This document shows, one piece after another, positions 1-10,200 of a stretch of 64,000 nt of DNA (position 1 is its first letter; each line of letters opens with the position of its first letter). Made by a program: the position numbers and the translations under genes. The stretch lies in assembly GCA_965267355.1 (NCBI GenBank), contig OZ253956.1:558001-622000 (forward strand), in the 5' to 3' direction. The notes under the pieces are model-generated. The model ran no database searches. It saw only the letters and a list, made by a program, of their open reading frames with translations, and was not told the DNA's origin. Source of the DNA: GCA-002793235 sp965267355 (GTDB lineage Bacteria; Bacteroidota; Bacteroidia; Flavobacteriales_E; Vicingaceae).

Positions 1-231
1 ACCGATAATGATACCTGGACGAGAACTATTAATAGTTACGGTAATTAGTTTAAGCGTTCTTTCAATAATAATTTTAGAAACACTTGCTTTATGCAAACGA
101 GCCATCAAGTACTTTCTAATTTTAAAATCTTCAACTATTTTTCCTGAATAGTCTTTTCCGCCATACCAATTAGAATCCCATCCTCTGATGATTCCTAATC
201 TGTTTGAAATTGGATTTACTTTTTGTCCCAT
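1..231 (-). CDS. rpsC: 30S ribosomal protein S3, 5' part (runs off the left edge)
   Basis: The first 77 codons of ribosomal protein S3 are present, starting at ATG 231-229 and reading out of the window at base 1. The N-terminus has the usual MGQKVNP opening followed by the RGWDSNW stretch and the start of the KH domain. S3 binds 16S rRNA in the head of the small subunit at the mRNA entry channel. It lies three bases after rplV, in the conserved S10-operon position, so it is co-transcribed with the genes upstream. The C-terminal two thirds are not visible. Confidence 0.96.
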   Translation of the reverse strand, partial: MGQKVNPISNRLGIIRGWDSNWYGGKDYSGKIVEDFKIRKYLMARLHKASVSKIIIERTLKLITVTINSSRPGIIIG

Positions 232-234
232 ATC

Positions 235-630
235 TTAATTTAAACTATCAACTATTAATGTAACGTGGTTAGATCTCTTTCTAATTCTGTGAGCTCTACC
301 TTGTGGTGCTGGTTGAATCCTCTTTAACATTCTAGCACTATCTACTTTAATTTCTTTAACGACTAAGTTGTTGTCTTCAGGTCTTTCACCTTCGTTTTTA
401 GCTTCCCAATTTGCAATTGCAGATCTTAACAATTTCTCTAATCTTTTAGCAGCATCTTGAGGGCTAAACTGTAAAATACTTAAAGCTTTATATACATCTT
501 CTCCTCTTACCATATCAGCAACTTTTCTCATTTTTCTTGGAGAAGTTGGGCAATTATTAAGCTTCGCATAGCTTAATGTTTTCTTAGCTTCTTTTATTTG
601 TTCAGCTCTATTTCTTTTTCTAGCACCCAT
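235..630 (-). CDS. rplV: 50S ribosomal protein L22
   Basis: A 131-residue L22, which binds 23S rRNA and lines the peptide exit tunnel. The family features are visible: NCPTSPRKMR near residues 26-35 and the C-terminal hairpin with APQGRAHRIRKRSNHVT, which reaches into the tunnel and carries macrolide-resistance positions in other bacteria. It has a short Lys/Arg-rich N-terminal extension compared with the E. coli protein. It sits between rpsS (11 bases upstream) and rpsC (3 bases downstream) in the S10 operon. Confidence 0.97.
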   Translation of the reverse strand: MGARKRNRAEQIKEAKKTLSYAKLNNCPTSPRKMRKVADMVRGEDVYKALSILQFSPQDAAKRLEKLLRSAIANWEAKNEGERPEDNNLVVKEIKVDSARMLKRIQPAPQGRAHRIRKRSNHVTLIVDSLN

Positions 631-641
631 GGTAAACTATT

Positions 642-920
642 TTATTTTTTTCCTTTATCCTTATTACCTGCGTGACCTCTAAAATTCCTAGTTGGAGCAA
701 ATTCACCTAATTTGTGACCAACCATGTTTTCAGTTACGTAAACAGGTATAAATTTATTTCCATTATGAACAGCAATAGTTAATCCTACAAAATCAGGTGT
801 AATCATTGATGCTCTTGACCAAGTTTTAATTACAGCTTTTTTACCAGACTGTTGAGCATCATCTACTCTTGCCTGAAGCTTATAATGTACAAATGGTGGT
901 TTTTTTAATGAACGACTCAT
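642..920 (-). CDS. rpsS: 30S ribosomal protein S19
   Basis: A 92-residue S19 with the standard MSRSLKK opening, the central TWSRAS motif and the KLGEFAPTRNFRGH segment. It forms a complex with S13 in the small-subunit head and contacts the A-site finger. Only three bases separate it from rplB upstream, so translation is probably coupled. Length and order match the S10 operon of other bacteria. Confidence 0.97.
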   Translation of the reverse strand: MSRSLKKPPFVHYKLQARVDDAQQSGKKAVIKTWSRASMITPDFVGLTIAVHNGNKFIPVYVTENMVGHKLGEFAPTRNFRGHAGNKDKGKK

Positions 921-923
921 ATC

Positions 924-1748
924 TTATTTCTTTCTTCCTTCAATTATATATTTACTTGAATGTTTCTTTTTAGCTCTAGTTTTGTACCCTTTAGCTGGTA
1001 CGCCATTTCTAGATCTTGGGTGACCTCCAGAATTCTTACCTTCACCACCTCCCATTGGGTGATCAACCGGGTTCATTACAACACCTCTTACTCTTGGTCT
1101 TCTACCTAACCATCTACTTCTACCTGCTTTACCTGATCTCTCAAGCATGTGCTCAGAGTTAGATACTGAACCAATAGTAGCTTTACATGTTGCTAGGATT
1201 AATCTTGTTTCACCTGAAGGCAACTTAACCACTACATACTTACCATCTTTTGCTGTAAGTTGAGCATAAGCACCAGCACTACGAGCCATTTTTGCTCCTT
1301 GTTTTGGTCTTAACTCAATGTTGTGAATTACGGTACCTAATGGAATATCTGCTAAGTATAATGCGTTTCCTACTTCTGGAGCGGCATCTTTACCAGAAAC
1401 TACTTCTTGACCTACTTGTAATCCGTTTGGAGCAACAATATACCTTTTTTCTCCATCTTTGTAATAGATAAGAGCGACACGTGCTGTTCTTCCTGGATCA
1501 TATTCGATTGCCTTAACTACACCTGGAACTCCGTCTTTTTCTCTCTTAAAGTCAACTGAACGCAGTTTCTGTTTATGACCACCACCAATGTAGCGCATAG
1601 TCATTCTACCAGAGTTGTTTCTACCTCCAGATTTATTCTTTCCTTTTACTAAGCTTTTTTCGGGCTTTGAAGCGGTAACTGTAGCAAAATCGCTAACAAT
1701 TTTATGTCTTTGCCCCGGTGTTGTAGGCTTTAATTTTCTTACTGCCAT
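924..1748 (-). CDS. rplB: 50S ribosomal protein L2
   Basis: A 274-residue L2, a primary 23S rRNA-binding protein needed for subunit association and peptidyl-transferase activity. It carries the N-terminal MAVRKLKPTTPGQRH, the SGGRNNSGRMT segment and the C-terminal GVVMNPVDHPMGGGEG loop with the conserved His implicated in the peptidyl-transferase region. A 59-bp spacer, longer than others in this operon, separates it from rplW. I see no terminator or promoter box in that spacer, so readthrough is expected. Confidence 0.97.
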   Translation of the reverse strand: MAVRKLKPTTPGQRHKIVSDFATVTASKPEKSLVKGKNKSGGRNNSGRMTMRYIGGGHKQKLRSVDFKREKDGVPGVVKAIEYDPGRTARVALIYYKDGEKRYIVAPNGLQVGQEVVSGKDAAPEVGNALYLADIPLGTVIHNIELRPKQGAKMARSAGAYAQLTAKDGKYVVVKLPSGETRLILATCKATIGSVSNSEHMLERSGKAGRSRWLGRRPRVRGVVMNPVDHPMGGGEGKNSGGHPRSRNGVPAKGYKTRAKKKHSSKYIIEGRKK

Positions 1749-1807
1749 TTTTGTTTATATCTTTAGAGGGTTGGAGCCCCCGTATAGTTAATACTTAAAT
1801 TTCTTTA

Positions 1808-2098
1808 TTATATGTTACTGTAAAAATCTATAACATCTCCTTCTGCTACTGTAATAATAGCTTTCTTATATTTATTTGTTTTTCCTTTAATTAATCCAGC
1901 TTTAGTAAATCTAGATTTTGATTTTCCAGCGTAATTCATTGTATTTACAGCTTCAACTGTAACACCATACGCATCTTCTACTGCCTTTTTAATTTGTATT
2001 TTATTAGCTGCATGATTAACAACAAAACCGTAACGGTTTAACTTATCCGTTTGGTCAGTCATTTTTTCAGACACAACTGGTTTTACTATCACTTCCAT
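1808..2098 (-). CDS. rplW: 50S ribosomal protein L23
   Basis: A 96-residue L23, the protein at the tunnel exit that docks trigger factor and the signal recognition particle. It begins MEVIVKPVVSEKM and has the family pattern of a short alpha/beta fold with a basic loop (GKSKSRFTKAG). It starts three bases after rplD ends and precedes rplB, as in other S10 operons. Confidence 0.96.
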   Translation of the reverse strand: MEVIVKPVVSEKMTDQTDKLNRYGFVVNHAANKIQIKKAVEDAYGVTVEAVNTMNYAGKSKSRFTKAGLIKGKTNKYKKAIITVAEGDVIDFYSNI

Positions 2099-2101
2099 CC
2101 C

Positions 2102-2731
2102 TTATTTCTTTAAAATATTTTCAATTTTTTCAATTGATCCTTCAGCTAAAATTACACTTGACGCATTCATCAAATCGTAAGTATTTATTTGCGAAGCCGT
2201 TACAACTTTAGCTCCCTTCAAATTTCGGGACGACAAATATACATTTTTATTTGAATCAGAAAGCACTAACAAAGATTTTTTATCAGAAGCTCCTAAATTA
2301 TTCAATATCTCAGTGTATTTCTTAGTTTGTGGAGCATCAAAAGAAATATCTTCTAACACAGTAATAGCACCTTCTTTTGCCTTATATGATAAAGCTGATT
2401 TACGAGCTAATTGCTTTTGCTTGGTGTTTAATTTAAAACCATAATTTCTCGGTTTCGGTCCAAACACTCGGCCACCACCTTTAAATAATGGGTTTTTAAT
2501 ATCCCCAGCTCTAGCTGTACCTGTTCCTTTTTGCTTTTTGATTTTTCTAGTACTACCTTTTACCTCTCCTCTTTCCTTAGCTTTATGAGTACCTTGTCTT
2601 TGATTAGCTAAATATTGTTTTACATCTAAATAGATAGCATGATCATTTGGTTCTATTTCGTAAATAGACTTATCTAAGGTTACTTTCTTCTTAGTATCCT
2701 TACCACTAATATTTTTTACAACTAATTCCAT
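2102..2731 (-). CDS. rplD: 50S ribosomal protein L4
   Basis: A 209-residue L4 that binds 23S rRNA and projects a loop into the exit tunnel. The tunnel loop is recognisable around residues 60-100 (the STRKIKKQKGTGTARAG stretch and the GGGRVFGPKPR segment). In E. coli L4 also represses its own operon. Whether that applies here cannot be told, and no leader mimicking the L4 site was identified. It sits between rplC and rplW with short gaps. Confidence 0.97.
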   Translation of the reverse strand: MELVVKNISGKDTKKKVTLDKSIYEIEPNDHAIYLDVKQYLANQRQGTHKAKERGEVKGSTRKIKKQKGTGTARAGDIKNPLFKGGGRVFGPKPRNYGFKLNTKQKQLARKSALSYKAKEGAITVLEDISFDAPQTKKYTEILNNLGASDKKSLLVLSDSNKNVYLSSRNLKGAKVVTASQINTYDLMNASSVILAEGSIEKIENILKK

Positions 2732-2746
2732 GTCTATTCCCTCCTA

Positions 2747-3364
2747 TTATTTTTCAATTAATACAAAAGAACCTTTAGCTCCAGGAATAGATCCCTTAAC
2801 TACGATTAAATTCTTTTCTGAATAAACTTTGATTACCTCAAGGTTTTGTTGCTTTACTCTTTCACCACCCATTCTTCCAGCCATCTTCATTCCTTTCATT
2901 ACTCTTGATGGAGTAGAACCAGCACCTAAAGAACCTGGAGCTCTCATTCTGTTATGCTGACCGTGAGTTGCATCCCCAACACCTCTAAATCCATGTCTTT
3001 TCACAACTCCTTGAAAACCTTTACCTTTTGAGGTTCCAATCACATCTACCCATTCTCCTTCTTCAAAAAGCTCTACAGTAACAACATCACCTAAGTTTTT
3101 TTCTTCTTCAAAACCTTTAAACTCTACTACTTTTCTTTTAGCAGAAGTTTTAGCTTTTTTAAAATGACCCTGCAATGCTTTTGGAGTATTCTTGTCAGAT
3201 TTCTCTCCATAAGCTAACTGTACAGCATCGTAACCATCGGTATCAACCTTTTTGACTTGTGTAACAACACAAGGACCAGCCTCTATAATTGTGCATGGTA
3301 AATTTTTACCCTCGGCACTGTAAACGCTAGTCATACCTATTTTTTTCCCAATCAATCCTGGCAT
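2747..3364 (-). CDS. rplC: 50S ribosomal protein L3
   Basis: A 205-residue L3 starting MPGLIGKKIGMT. The central extension is present (GKGFQGVVKRHGF, then the GSLGAGSTPSRVMKGMKMAGRMGG region) and reaches the peptidyl-transferase centre. The Gln methylated by PrmB in E. coli corresponds to the HGQHNRMRAPGS segment. L3 starts 50S assembly. It lies 18 bases after rpsJ. Confidence 0.97.
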   Translation of the reverse strand: MPGLIGKKIGMTSVYSAEGKNLPCTIIEAGPCVVTQVKKVDTDGYDAVQLAYGEKSDKNTPKALQGHFKKAKTSAKRKVVEFKGFEEEKNLGDVVTVELFEEGEWVDVIGTSKGKGFQGVVKRHGFRGVGDATHGQHNRMRAPGSLGAGSTPSRVMKGMKMAGRMGGERVKQQNLEVIKVYSEKNLIVVKGSIPGAKGSFVLIEK

Positions 3365-3382
3365 TTTACTTTACTTTTATAA

Positions 3383-3688
3383 TTAAACTTTAATTTCTAC
3401 ATCAACACCACTTGGTAACTCAAGCTTCATTAAAGCATCTACAGTCTTAGATGAAGAACCGTAGATATCAATTAATCTTTTATAAGCAGATAATTGAAAT
3501 TGCTCTCTTGATTTCTTGTTTACGTGTGGAGATCTTAATACTGTAAATATTCTTTTGTGCGTTGGAAGAGGTATTGGACCACTTACTACTGCACCTGTAC
3601 CTTTTACAGTTTTTACAATTTTTTCAGCTGACCTATCAACTAAATTAAAATCGTAAGACTTCAGTTTTATTCTAATTTTTTGGCTCAT
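3383..3688 (-). CDS. rpsJ: 30S ribosomal protein S10
   Basis: A 101-residue S10 of normal length, with the KIRIKLKSYD start and the PLPTHKRIFTVLRSPHVNK loop characteristic of the family. It acts in the 30S head and, as NusE, in antitermination complexes. It follows fusA by only 11 bases with no tuf gene between, the usual arrangement in Bacteroidota. Confidence 0.97.
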   Translation of the reverse strand: MSQKIRIKLKSYDFNLVDRSAEKIVKTVKGTGAVVSGPIPLPTHKRIFTVLRSPHVNKKSREQFQLSAYKRLIDIYGSSSKTVDALMKLELPSGVDVEIKV

Positions 3689-3699
3689 TCTTTTATATA

Positions 3700-5808
3700 T
3701 TAAGCTTCTACTTTTCCTTTTGCTTTTGCTATTACCTCTTCAGCTATATTTTTTGGACACTCAGCAAAGTGTGAAAATTCCATAGTTGAAGTTGCTCTAC
3801 CAGAAGACATTGTTCTTAAATCAGTTACATATCCAAACATTTCAGACAAAGGAACTTTAGCTTTTACAACTTTAGATCCTGCTCTATCATCCATACCTTC
3901 TACCTGTCCTCTCCTTCTGTTAAGGTCACCTACAATGTCACCCATACTCTCTTCTGGAGTTAGTACTTCTAACTTCATCATAGGTTCTAATAATACAGGT
4001 CCTGCTTGTGGAAGTGCAGCTTTGTATGCCATTTTAGCAGCAATCTCAAATGACAACTGATCTGAATCGACAGCATGGAAAGAACCATCTTTCAATGTTA
4101 CTTTTAAACTATCCACTGTATAACCAGCTAATACACCTGCTTCCATTGCATCTTTGAATCCTTTCTCAACTGAAGGAACAAATTCTCTAGGAACGTTACC
4201 ACCTTTAATTTCGTTAACAAATTCTAACCCTTCTGCCTCTTCATCTTCAACTGGCTCAATTGTAACAACAATATCAGCGAACTTACCACGACCACCTGAT
4301 TGCTTCTTGTAAACCTCTCTATGATCAACAGGTCTAGTAATTGCCTCTTTGTAAGCAACTTGCGGAGCACCTTGATTACATTCTACTTTAAATTCTCTTT
4401 TTAATCTATCAATAATAATATCTAAGTGAAGCTCACCCATACCACTAATAATAGTCTGACCAGAATCCTCATCTGTTTTCACTTGGAAAGTTGGATCTTC
4501 TTCAGCTAATTTACCTAAAGCAATACCTAACTTATCAACATCAGCCTGAGTTTTAGGCTCAATAGCAATACCAATTACTGGATCTGGGAAATCCATAGAT
4601 TCTAATACTATTGGATGTTTTTCATCACACAATGTATCACCTGTTTTAATATCTTTAAATCCAACTAATGCAGCGATATCTCCACAACCTAATGCGTCAA
4701 CCTGATTTTGTTTATCAGCATGCATTTGAAAAATTCTTGAAATACGTTCTTTATTTCCTGAACGAGAATTGTGAACATAAGAACCTGCTGGTAAATTACC
4801 AGAATACGCTCTAGTAAAACATAATCTACCTACAAATGGATCTGTAGCAATTTTAAATGCTAATGCAGCGAATGGCTCATCATAAGATGGTTTTCTCGAT
4901 TCTGGCTCATCTGTCTTAGGATTAATTCCTTCGATAGCCTCTGTATCTAATGGAGATGGTAAAATTTCCATTACCATATCTAACATTGCTTGAACTCCTT
5001 TATTTTTAAATGCAGAACCACACATCATTGGTACAACTTTACCAGCAATAGTAGCTTCTCTTAATGCATCTAATATCTCTCTTTCAGTTAATGATTCAGG
5101 ATCTTCAAAATATTTCTCCATTAAGTTATCATCAAACTCAGCAACTGCCTCTAACAACTCCTCTCTTAACTGCGTAGCTGTATCTAATATGTCTGCAGGA
5201 ATATCAATCTCTTCATAAGTCATTCCTTGATCTTCTTCATTCCAAACAATCCCCTTGAAGTTAATTAAATCAACTACTCCTTTAAATTCAGATTCATCTC
5301 CAATATTAATCTGTAATGGCAATGCATGACTCCCTAACATTTCTTTTACCTGCTTACAAACAGCTAAAAAGTCAGCACCTTGTCTGTCCATTTTGTTTAC
5401 AAAACCTAAACGAGGCACATTATAATTGTTAGCTAATCTCCAGTTAGTTTCAGATTGTGGCTCAACACCGTCAACAGCACTAAATAAGAAAACTAACCCA
5501 TCCAATACTCTTAAAGATCTATTCACTTCAACAGTAAAGTCAACGTGACCAGGAGTATCAATAATGTTTACATGATAATCTTTTCCTCTGTATGGCCAGT
5601 TCAATGTAGTAGCGGCAGAAGTAATTGTAATACCTCTTTCCTGCTCTTGCTCCATCCAGTCCATTGTAGCAGCACCATCGTGTACCTCACCAATTTTGTG
5701 ACTCACCCCACCATAGTAAAGAATACGTTCAGTAGTGGTAGTTTTACCAGCATCAATATGTGCTGCAATACCAATATTTCTAGTATATGTTAAATCTCTT
5801 TTTGCCAT
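3700..5808 (-). CDS. fusA: Translation elongation factor G
   Basis: A 702-residue EF-G, the GTPase that drives ribosomal translocation. The G motifs are intact: AHIDAGKTT at residues 16-24, DTPGHVD at 84-90 and NKMD at 138-141. They are followed by the domain II-V sequence, including the domain IV segment QSGGRGKFADI. It is full length, with the str-operon position between rpsG (17 bases upstream) and rpsJ. The conserved core and operon position argue for the housekeeping EF-G rather than a fusA2 paralogue. Confidence 0.97.
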   Translation of the reverse strand: MAKRDLTYTRNIGIAAHIDAGKTTTTERILYYGGVSHKIGEVHDGAATMDWMEQEQERGITITSAATTLNWPYRGKDYHVNIIDTPGHVDFTVEVNRSLRVLDGLVFLFSAVDGVEPQSETNWRLANNYNVPRLGFVNKMDRQGADFLAVCKQVKEMLGSHALPLQINIGDESEFKGVVDLINFKGIVWNEEDQGMTYEEIDIPADILDTATQLREELLEAVAEFDDNLMEKYFEDPESLTEREILDALREATIAGKVVPMMCGSAFKNKGVQAMLDMVMEILPSPLDTEAIEGINPKTDEPESRKPSYDEPFAALAFKIATDPFVGRLCFTRAYSGNLPAGSYVHNSRSGNKERISRIFQMHADKQNQVDALGCGDIAALVGFKDIKTGDTLCDEKHPIVLESMDFPDPVIGIAIEPKTQADVDKLGIALGKLAEEDPTFQVKTDEDSGQTIISGMGELHLDIIIDRLKREFKVECNQGAPQVAYKEAITRPVDHREVYKKQSGGRGKFADIVVTIEPVEDEEAEGLEFVNEIKGGNVPREFVPSVEKGFKDAMEAGVLAGYTVDSLKVTLKDGSFHAVDSDQLSFEIAAKMAYKAALPQAGPVLLEPMMKLEVLTPEESMGDIVGDLNRRRGQVEGMDDRAGSKVVKAKVPLSEMFGYVTDLRTMSSGRATSTMEFSHFAECPKNIAEEVIAKAKGKVEA

Positions 5809-5825
5809 TTCAATAAGTTCTAATA

Positions 5826-6296
5826 TTAAAATCTAAAATGAGAGAATGCTTTGTTAGCTTCTGCCATTCTATGTGTATCTTCTTTTTTCTTAAAGGCAGC
5901 TCCTTCTTCTTTATAAGCCGCAACAATTTCCCCTGCTAATTTCTGAGCCATAGTCTTTTCATTTCTTTTTCTCGCGAAAGAAATCATCCATTTCATTCCC
6001 ATAGAAATTCTTCTATCTTCTCTAATTGGCTGTGGAATTTGAAAAGTTGCCCCACCTATTCTTCTACTTCTAACTTCAACAGCAGGTGTAACATTAGTTA
6101 ATGCTTTTTTCCAAACATCTAAACTATTCTCTTCATCAATTTTTTCTCCGACAATATCAAGTGCACCGTAAAATATTTCATAAGCGATGCTCTTCTTACC
6201 ATCCAGCATAACATTGTTTACAAATCTTGTAACCAACCTGTCGTTAAACTTTGGATCTGGAAGTAATACTCTTTTTTTTGCTCTAGATTTTCTCAT
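5826..6296 (-). CDS. rpsG: 30S ribosomal protein S7
   Basis: A 156-residue S7, the primary assembly protein of the 30S head that contacts tRNA in the E site. It starts MRKSRAKKR, where E. coli has a slightly different opening, and shows the conserved PAVEVRSRRIGGATFQIP segment and the ARKRNEKTM helix. It lies 15 bases downstream of rpsL and 17 upstream of fusA. Confidence 0.97.
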   Translation of the reverse strand: MRKSRAKKRVLLPDPKFNDRLVTRFVNNVMLDGKKSIAYEIFYGALDIVGEKIDEENSLDVWKKALTNVTPAVEVRSRRIGGATFQIPQPIREDRRISMGMKWMISFARKRNEKTMAQKLAGEIVAAYKEEGAAFKKKEDTHRMAEANKAFSHFRF

Positions 6297-6311
6297 CTTA
6301 TTTTATATCAA

Positions 6312-6686
6312 TTATTTCTTAGGTCTTTTGGCTCCGTATTTCGATCTTCTTTGTGTTCTACCATCAACACCAGCAGTATCTAATGCTCCTCTCACTATAT
6401 GATACCTTACACCTGGTAAATCTTTAACTCTTCCTCCTCTAACAAGCACAATAGAGTGTTCTTGTAAGTTATGTCCTTCTCCACCAATATAAGCATTAAC
6501 CTCTTTTCCGTTAGTTAATCTTACCCTTGCAACTTTTCTCATTGCCGAGTTTGGTTTCTTAGGTGTAGTAGTATAAACTCTAACACAAACACCTCTTCTT
6601 TGCGGACAAGAATCTAAAGCAGCAGACTTACTAGTCTTAACCATTTTATTTCTTCCTTTTCTTACTAATTGTTGTATTGTTGGCAT
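6312..6686 (-). CDS. rpsL: 30S ribosomal protein S12
   Basis: A 124-residue S12, the decoding-centre protein and first gene of the str operon. The TTPKKPNSA loop and the GRVKDLPGVRYH loop carry the lysines whose mutation gives streptomycin resistance elsewhere. Both are wild type here. The Bacteroidota promoter at 6732-6761 lies about 46 bases upstream of the ATG, so this gene leads the operon that extends past the left edge. Confidence 0.98.
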   Translation of the reverse strand: MPTIQQLVRKGRNKMVKTSKSAALDSCPQRRGVCVRVYTTTPKKPNSAMRKVARVRLTNGKEVNAYIGGEGHNLQEHSIVLVRGGRVKDLPGVRYHIVRGALDTAGVDGRTQRRSKYGAKRPKK

Positions 6687-6731
6687 ATCTTAATTATTAT
6701 AAATACAATATTCCCCTAAAAAAAGGGAGTG

Positions 6732-6761
6732 CAAAAATACAATTATTTTAATATAAACCAA
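6732..6761 (-). promoter_or_regulatory. Promoter of the str/S10 ribosomal operon
   Basis: On the minus strand the -7 box TATTTTTG (6739-6732) matches the Bacteroidota consensus TAnnTTTG. A TTG at 6761-6759 lies exactly 19 bases upstream, the expected -33 element. Transcription would start near 6725 and give a leader of roughly 40 bases before rpsL. The match is seen directly; the activity is inferred from the consensus. Confidence 0.7.
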
Positions 6762-6833
6762 CACCTGTTGATATTTTTTTGAGCTAATTGATTTTTAATA
6801 CTCTTACCTTATTTAAAATATTCTCTTTTTCAA

Positions 6834-6861
6834 TAAAAAAGGGAGTGTTTTCACACTCCCC
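6834..6861 (-). terminator. Rho-independent terminator of the 6888-7232 gene
   Basis: An 8-bp perfect stem (6841-6848 with 6853-6860) and a 4-base loop, followed on the minus strand by six T residues (A run at 6835-6840). It lies just after the stop of the small secreted protein gene and separates it from the ribosomal operon promoter. Confidence 0.8.
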
Positions 6862-6887
6862 TTTTCATGACCAAAATTCATTTTAAA

Positions 6888-7232
6888 TTATGACCCATGC
6901 TTTTCTTCAAACTTTTTCTTGAATTCAGCATTCAATAAATTCTTATTTGCTTTCATCCATGAAATAATAGCAGCTTTATATTCTTCTTTCGTTTGACCTT
7001 CTTTGTATTTAGGCAAACTAGCAGGAATTTGCTTAACATTCAGTTTAGACAAAATCTTTCTGCTTTCACCCATATATCCGTCATTATTATTAATTGGATG
7101 ACTTTTCGCTTCTATTTTATTTCCTGCAGCAACTTTTCTTGCTTCAGTTTTGGTTTCTACTGAAGATTGTCCATAGCTTAATCCTGCTATCGTCATTCCA
7201 GCAATCACAAGTGTTAATTTCGTTAGTTTCAT
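6888..7232 (-). CDS. Small secreted protein, paralogue of 13440-13808; unknown family
   Basis: A 114-residue protein I do not recognise. Residues 1-21 are a clear Sec signal peptide (hydrophobic core ending GLSYGQ). The mature part is Lys-rich and has a conserved core also present in the gene at 13440-13808: NN-x-DGYMG, then a Leu/Ile-rich helix, IPA, PKYK, a Glu-Glu-Tyr-Lys helix and a closing Lys-rich helix. There is no lipobox and no T9SS C-terminal domain, so the mature protein is probably periplasmic or released by another route. The two copies bracket the giant adhesin gene, so a role with that adhesin is plausible. Its own terminator follows. Confidence 0.75.
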   Translation of the reverse strand: MKLTKLTLVIAGMTIAGLSYGQSSVETKTEARKVAAGNKIEAKSHPINNNDGYMGESRKILSKLNVKQIPASLPKYKEGQTKEEYKAAIISWMKANKNLLNAEFKKKFEEKHGS

Positions 7233-7287
7233 ATTCTATCCTTTTTATATTTTATTTTACAAATTAAAGAAATATTATTTATCTACT

Positions 7288-10200
7288 TTATCGTATTAAA
7301 CTAAAGCCTCCTTTCTTAAAGTATTCAGCACCATCAAACCCAGTTGCATTTACTATATAGAAATAAGTACCATCTGGAGCCTCAGAACCAGATAGTGTTC
7401 TTCCATCCCAATATCCTTTCACATTATCCCATTGGTACATTAATTGACCCCAACGGTTATAAATTTCTACCTCTACCGATTCTAAGTTTTCTCCTTTAAC
7501 AGTAAAAATATCATTCTGACCATCATTGTTTGGAGTAAATACGTTTGGTATCAATATCACAGATTCTCCAAAGGCATCAATACTAACTCTAGCTGTATCA
7601 AAACAAGTTCCATCAGTAACAATTAAAGTAATGGTATATGTGCCTATATCTTGATAAGTAGTTGTATCTGTGGCTTGATTACTTGTATTTCCATTTCCGA
7701 AGTCCCAACTATATGCAACTATACTTCCAGTAGAGCTTGTTCCATCAACATTAACTACCAGAGGTATATTACCCGTTGTTGGTGTAGCATTTATATTAGC
7801 AACTACTCCTCCAACTGTCACCAACACAGAATCTGTATTACTTGGACAAGAACCACCTGTTTCAATCACATAGTACATATGTGCTCCACTACCAGGGTTT
7901 GGAAGCACCAATGGACTTCCTGTACCTATATTATTAGATAGTCCAGAATCATCATACCATTCAATTGTACCAGAGCCACTACCAATAGCAGTAAGTGTTA
8001 AAGAACCACTAGAACAAATAGTAGTATCATTCATTGCCTGAATAGCAAGCTGAGGGTTAACAGTTAAATCAGTAACTACAACACTATCACATCCTCCAGC
8101 TGCTGATAATGTATCATTATAGATACCTGCAGTACTTACAATTCCACCACCCGGTAAAGTATAGGTTTGACCTTGACAAATACTATCATTCACATTGGTA
8201 ATAATAACAGTATTAATAGTAAGTGTCGTTACTAAAATGCTATCACAACCATTTCCATTACTTAATGTATCGTAATAAGTGCCAGCTGTTGTTTGGAATG
8301 AACCACCTAATAAAATACTATCTCCCTGACATATAGCTGCACTTTGAGGAACTGTATCTACAGGGTTAATTGCTAAAGTAGTTTGAATAATACTATCACA
8401 ACCATTAATGGTTAATAAAGTATCTTCATAAACACCTGCCGCTGTTTGGAAAGAGCCACCCAGCATAATACTATCTCCATCACATATCGCAGCATTTTGT
8501 GGAACCACAAACATTGGATTAATAATAATTTGGAAAGAGTCTAACGCTGCAGCACAACCACCAGAAGCCGCTAAGTTATTATAGATCATATAAGTTCCAT
8601 CTGCACTTGTTGTCAAATCAATTTCCCCTGTTAATGTATCTACAAAAGTTACCCCTGAAGGTGAAGAACTAAATACTCCTGCAAAACTATTGGCACCAAA
8701 AGTTGGTAATACTTGAGCAGTATCTCCTTCACAGAATGGAGTATTGTATGTAAATGTAGCCCCTGGAGCATTCACAATATTAATAGTAACTGAATCTATT
8801 TCAGGACATGGATTCCCTACAGTAGTTGTATTGTAATAAACAGTAAATGAACCTAAACCTGATGTACTTAAATCTATTGTTCCATCACCCGAGTTAATTA
8901 CTCCAGGTGCACTTATAGTAAATACACCTCCAGAAGTTGAATTCCCTCCTAGTGTAGCAATTGGATCTGATCCTGTAATACAAAATGTATTAGATGGATA
9001 AGTAAATGCCGCTGTATCAACAGGAAGCACTTCTATTGTAGTAGAATCTACTTCCATAGCACAACCTCCAGCTGCTGCAATAGTATTATAAACAGTATAT
9101 AAACCTGGTGTACTATTTATTAAGTCAACTGCACCAGTTGAAGAATTCAGTGATAATCCACCAGGGTTAGAAGTATAAGTTCCTACAGTAGCTCCAGGTC
9201 CTAAAGTTAATACCGGAGCAGCTGAATCCTGACAATATTGTAATTGATCATAACTAAATGCTGCATCTGGAGCAGGCGTTATAGTAATTACAGTCGAATC
9301 TAATGCAGGACACGAATTACCTGCCGAAGATGTATTATAATAAACAGTAAATGAACCTGTTCCACTAGCATCTAAGTCTATTTCTCCTGTACTAGCATTT
9401 ATAGCACCTGGGGCAGAAATAGTATAAGTTCCTCCAGAAGTTGAATTTCCACCAAGTACTGGTGTAGGATCAACTCCTGTTTCACAATAAGTTGTTGGTG
9501 AATAACTAAACAATGCAGAATCTGTAGGCAATATCTCTATAGTTGTTGAATCAAGAGCTGCTGCACAACCACCAGCCGCTGCAATGTTATTATAAACAGT
9601 ATATAAACCAGGCGTACTTGTTGCTAAAGTAATAGCACCTGTCCCTGTATTTAAACTCAACCCAGTTGAAGGATTAGAAGAGAACACACCTCCACTCGCT
9701 CCAGGGCCAAATGACAATACTGGATCTATAGAATCTTGGCAATATTGTAATTGATCATAACTGAATGCTGCACTTGGTGCTGTTGTAATTGTAACATTGA
9801 ATGTAGCTGTATCAGGACAAGGGTTACCTGCACTAAATGTATTATAAGTAACCGTAAATGAACCTGTTCCACTAGCATCTAAGTCTATTTCTCCTGTACC
9901 AGCATTTATAACACCTGGGGCAGAAATAGTATAAGTTCCTCCAGAGGTTTGTGTACCACCTGAAATAGCTATTGGATCTGTTCCTGTTACACAATATGTT
10001 CCTGACGAATAAGAAAAACTTGCATCATCTTCTGGATCAACTTGAATCGCTAACATTAAAGATTCCTGACAAGGAACAGTTCCAACCGTATAAGTTACAT
10101 TTATTGGCCCACTTAAACCAGATGGGTCAAACATACTCCCAGTTACTCCTGTTCCAGTCCACGTTCCTCCTGTTGTTCCTGTCACAAAATTGTTTAAGTC

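Noticed and set aside
1749..1807. GC-rich spot in the rplW-rplB spacer as a terminator or internal promoter
   Set aside because: No stable stem with a T run and no TAnnTTTG box is present. The spacer is simply longer than its neighbours.
5545..5793. Plus-strand ORF opposite fusA
   Set aside because: It lies wholly antisense to the conserved EF-G G-domain and shows no protein-like pattern. The same holds for plus-strand ORFs at 6187, 7651, 24558 and 58571.
6712..6735. Short inverted repeat CCCT/AGGG upstream of rpsL as a terminator
   Set aside because: The stem is only four bases and lies between the mapped-by-consensus promoter and the gene, so it is at most a minor leader structure.
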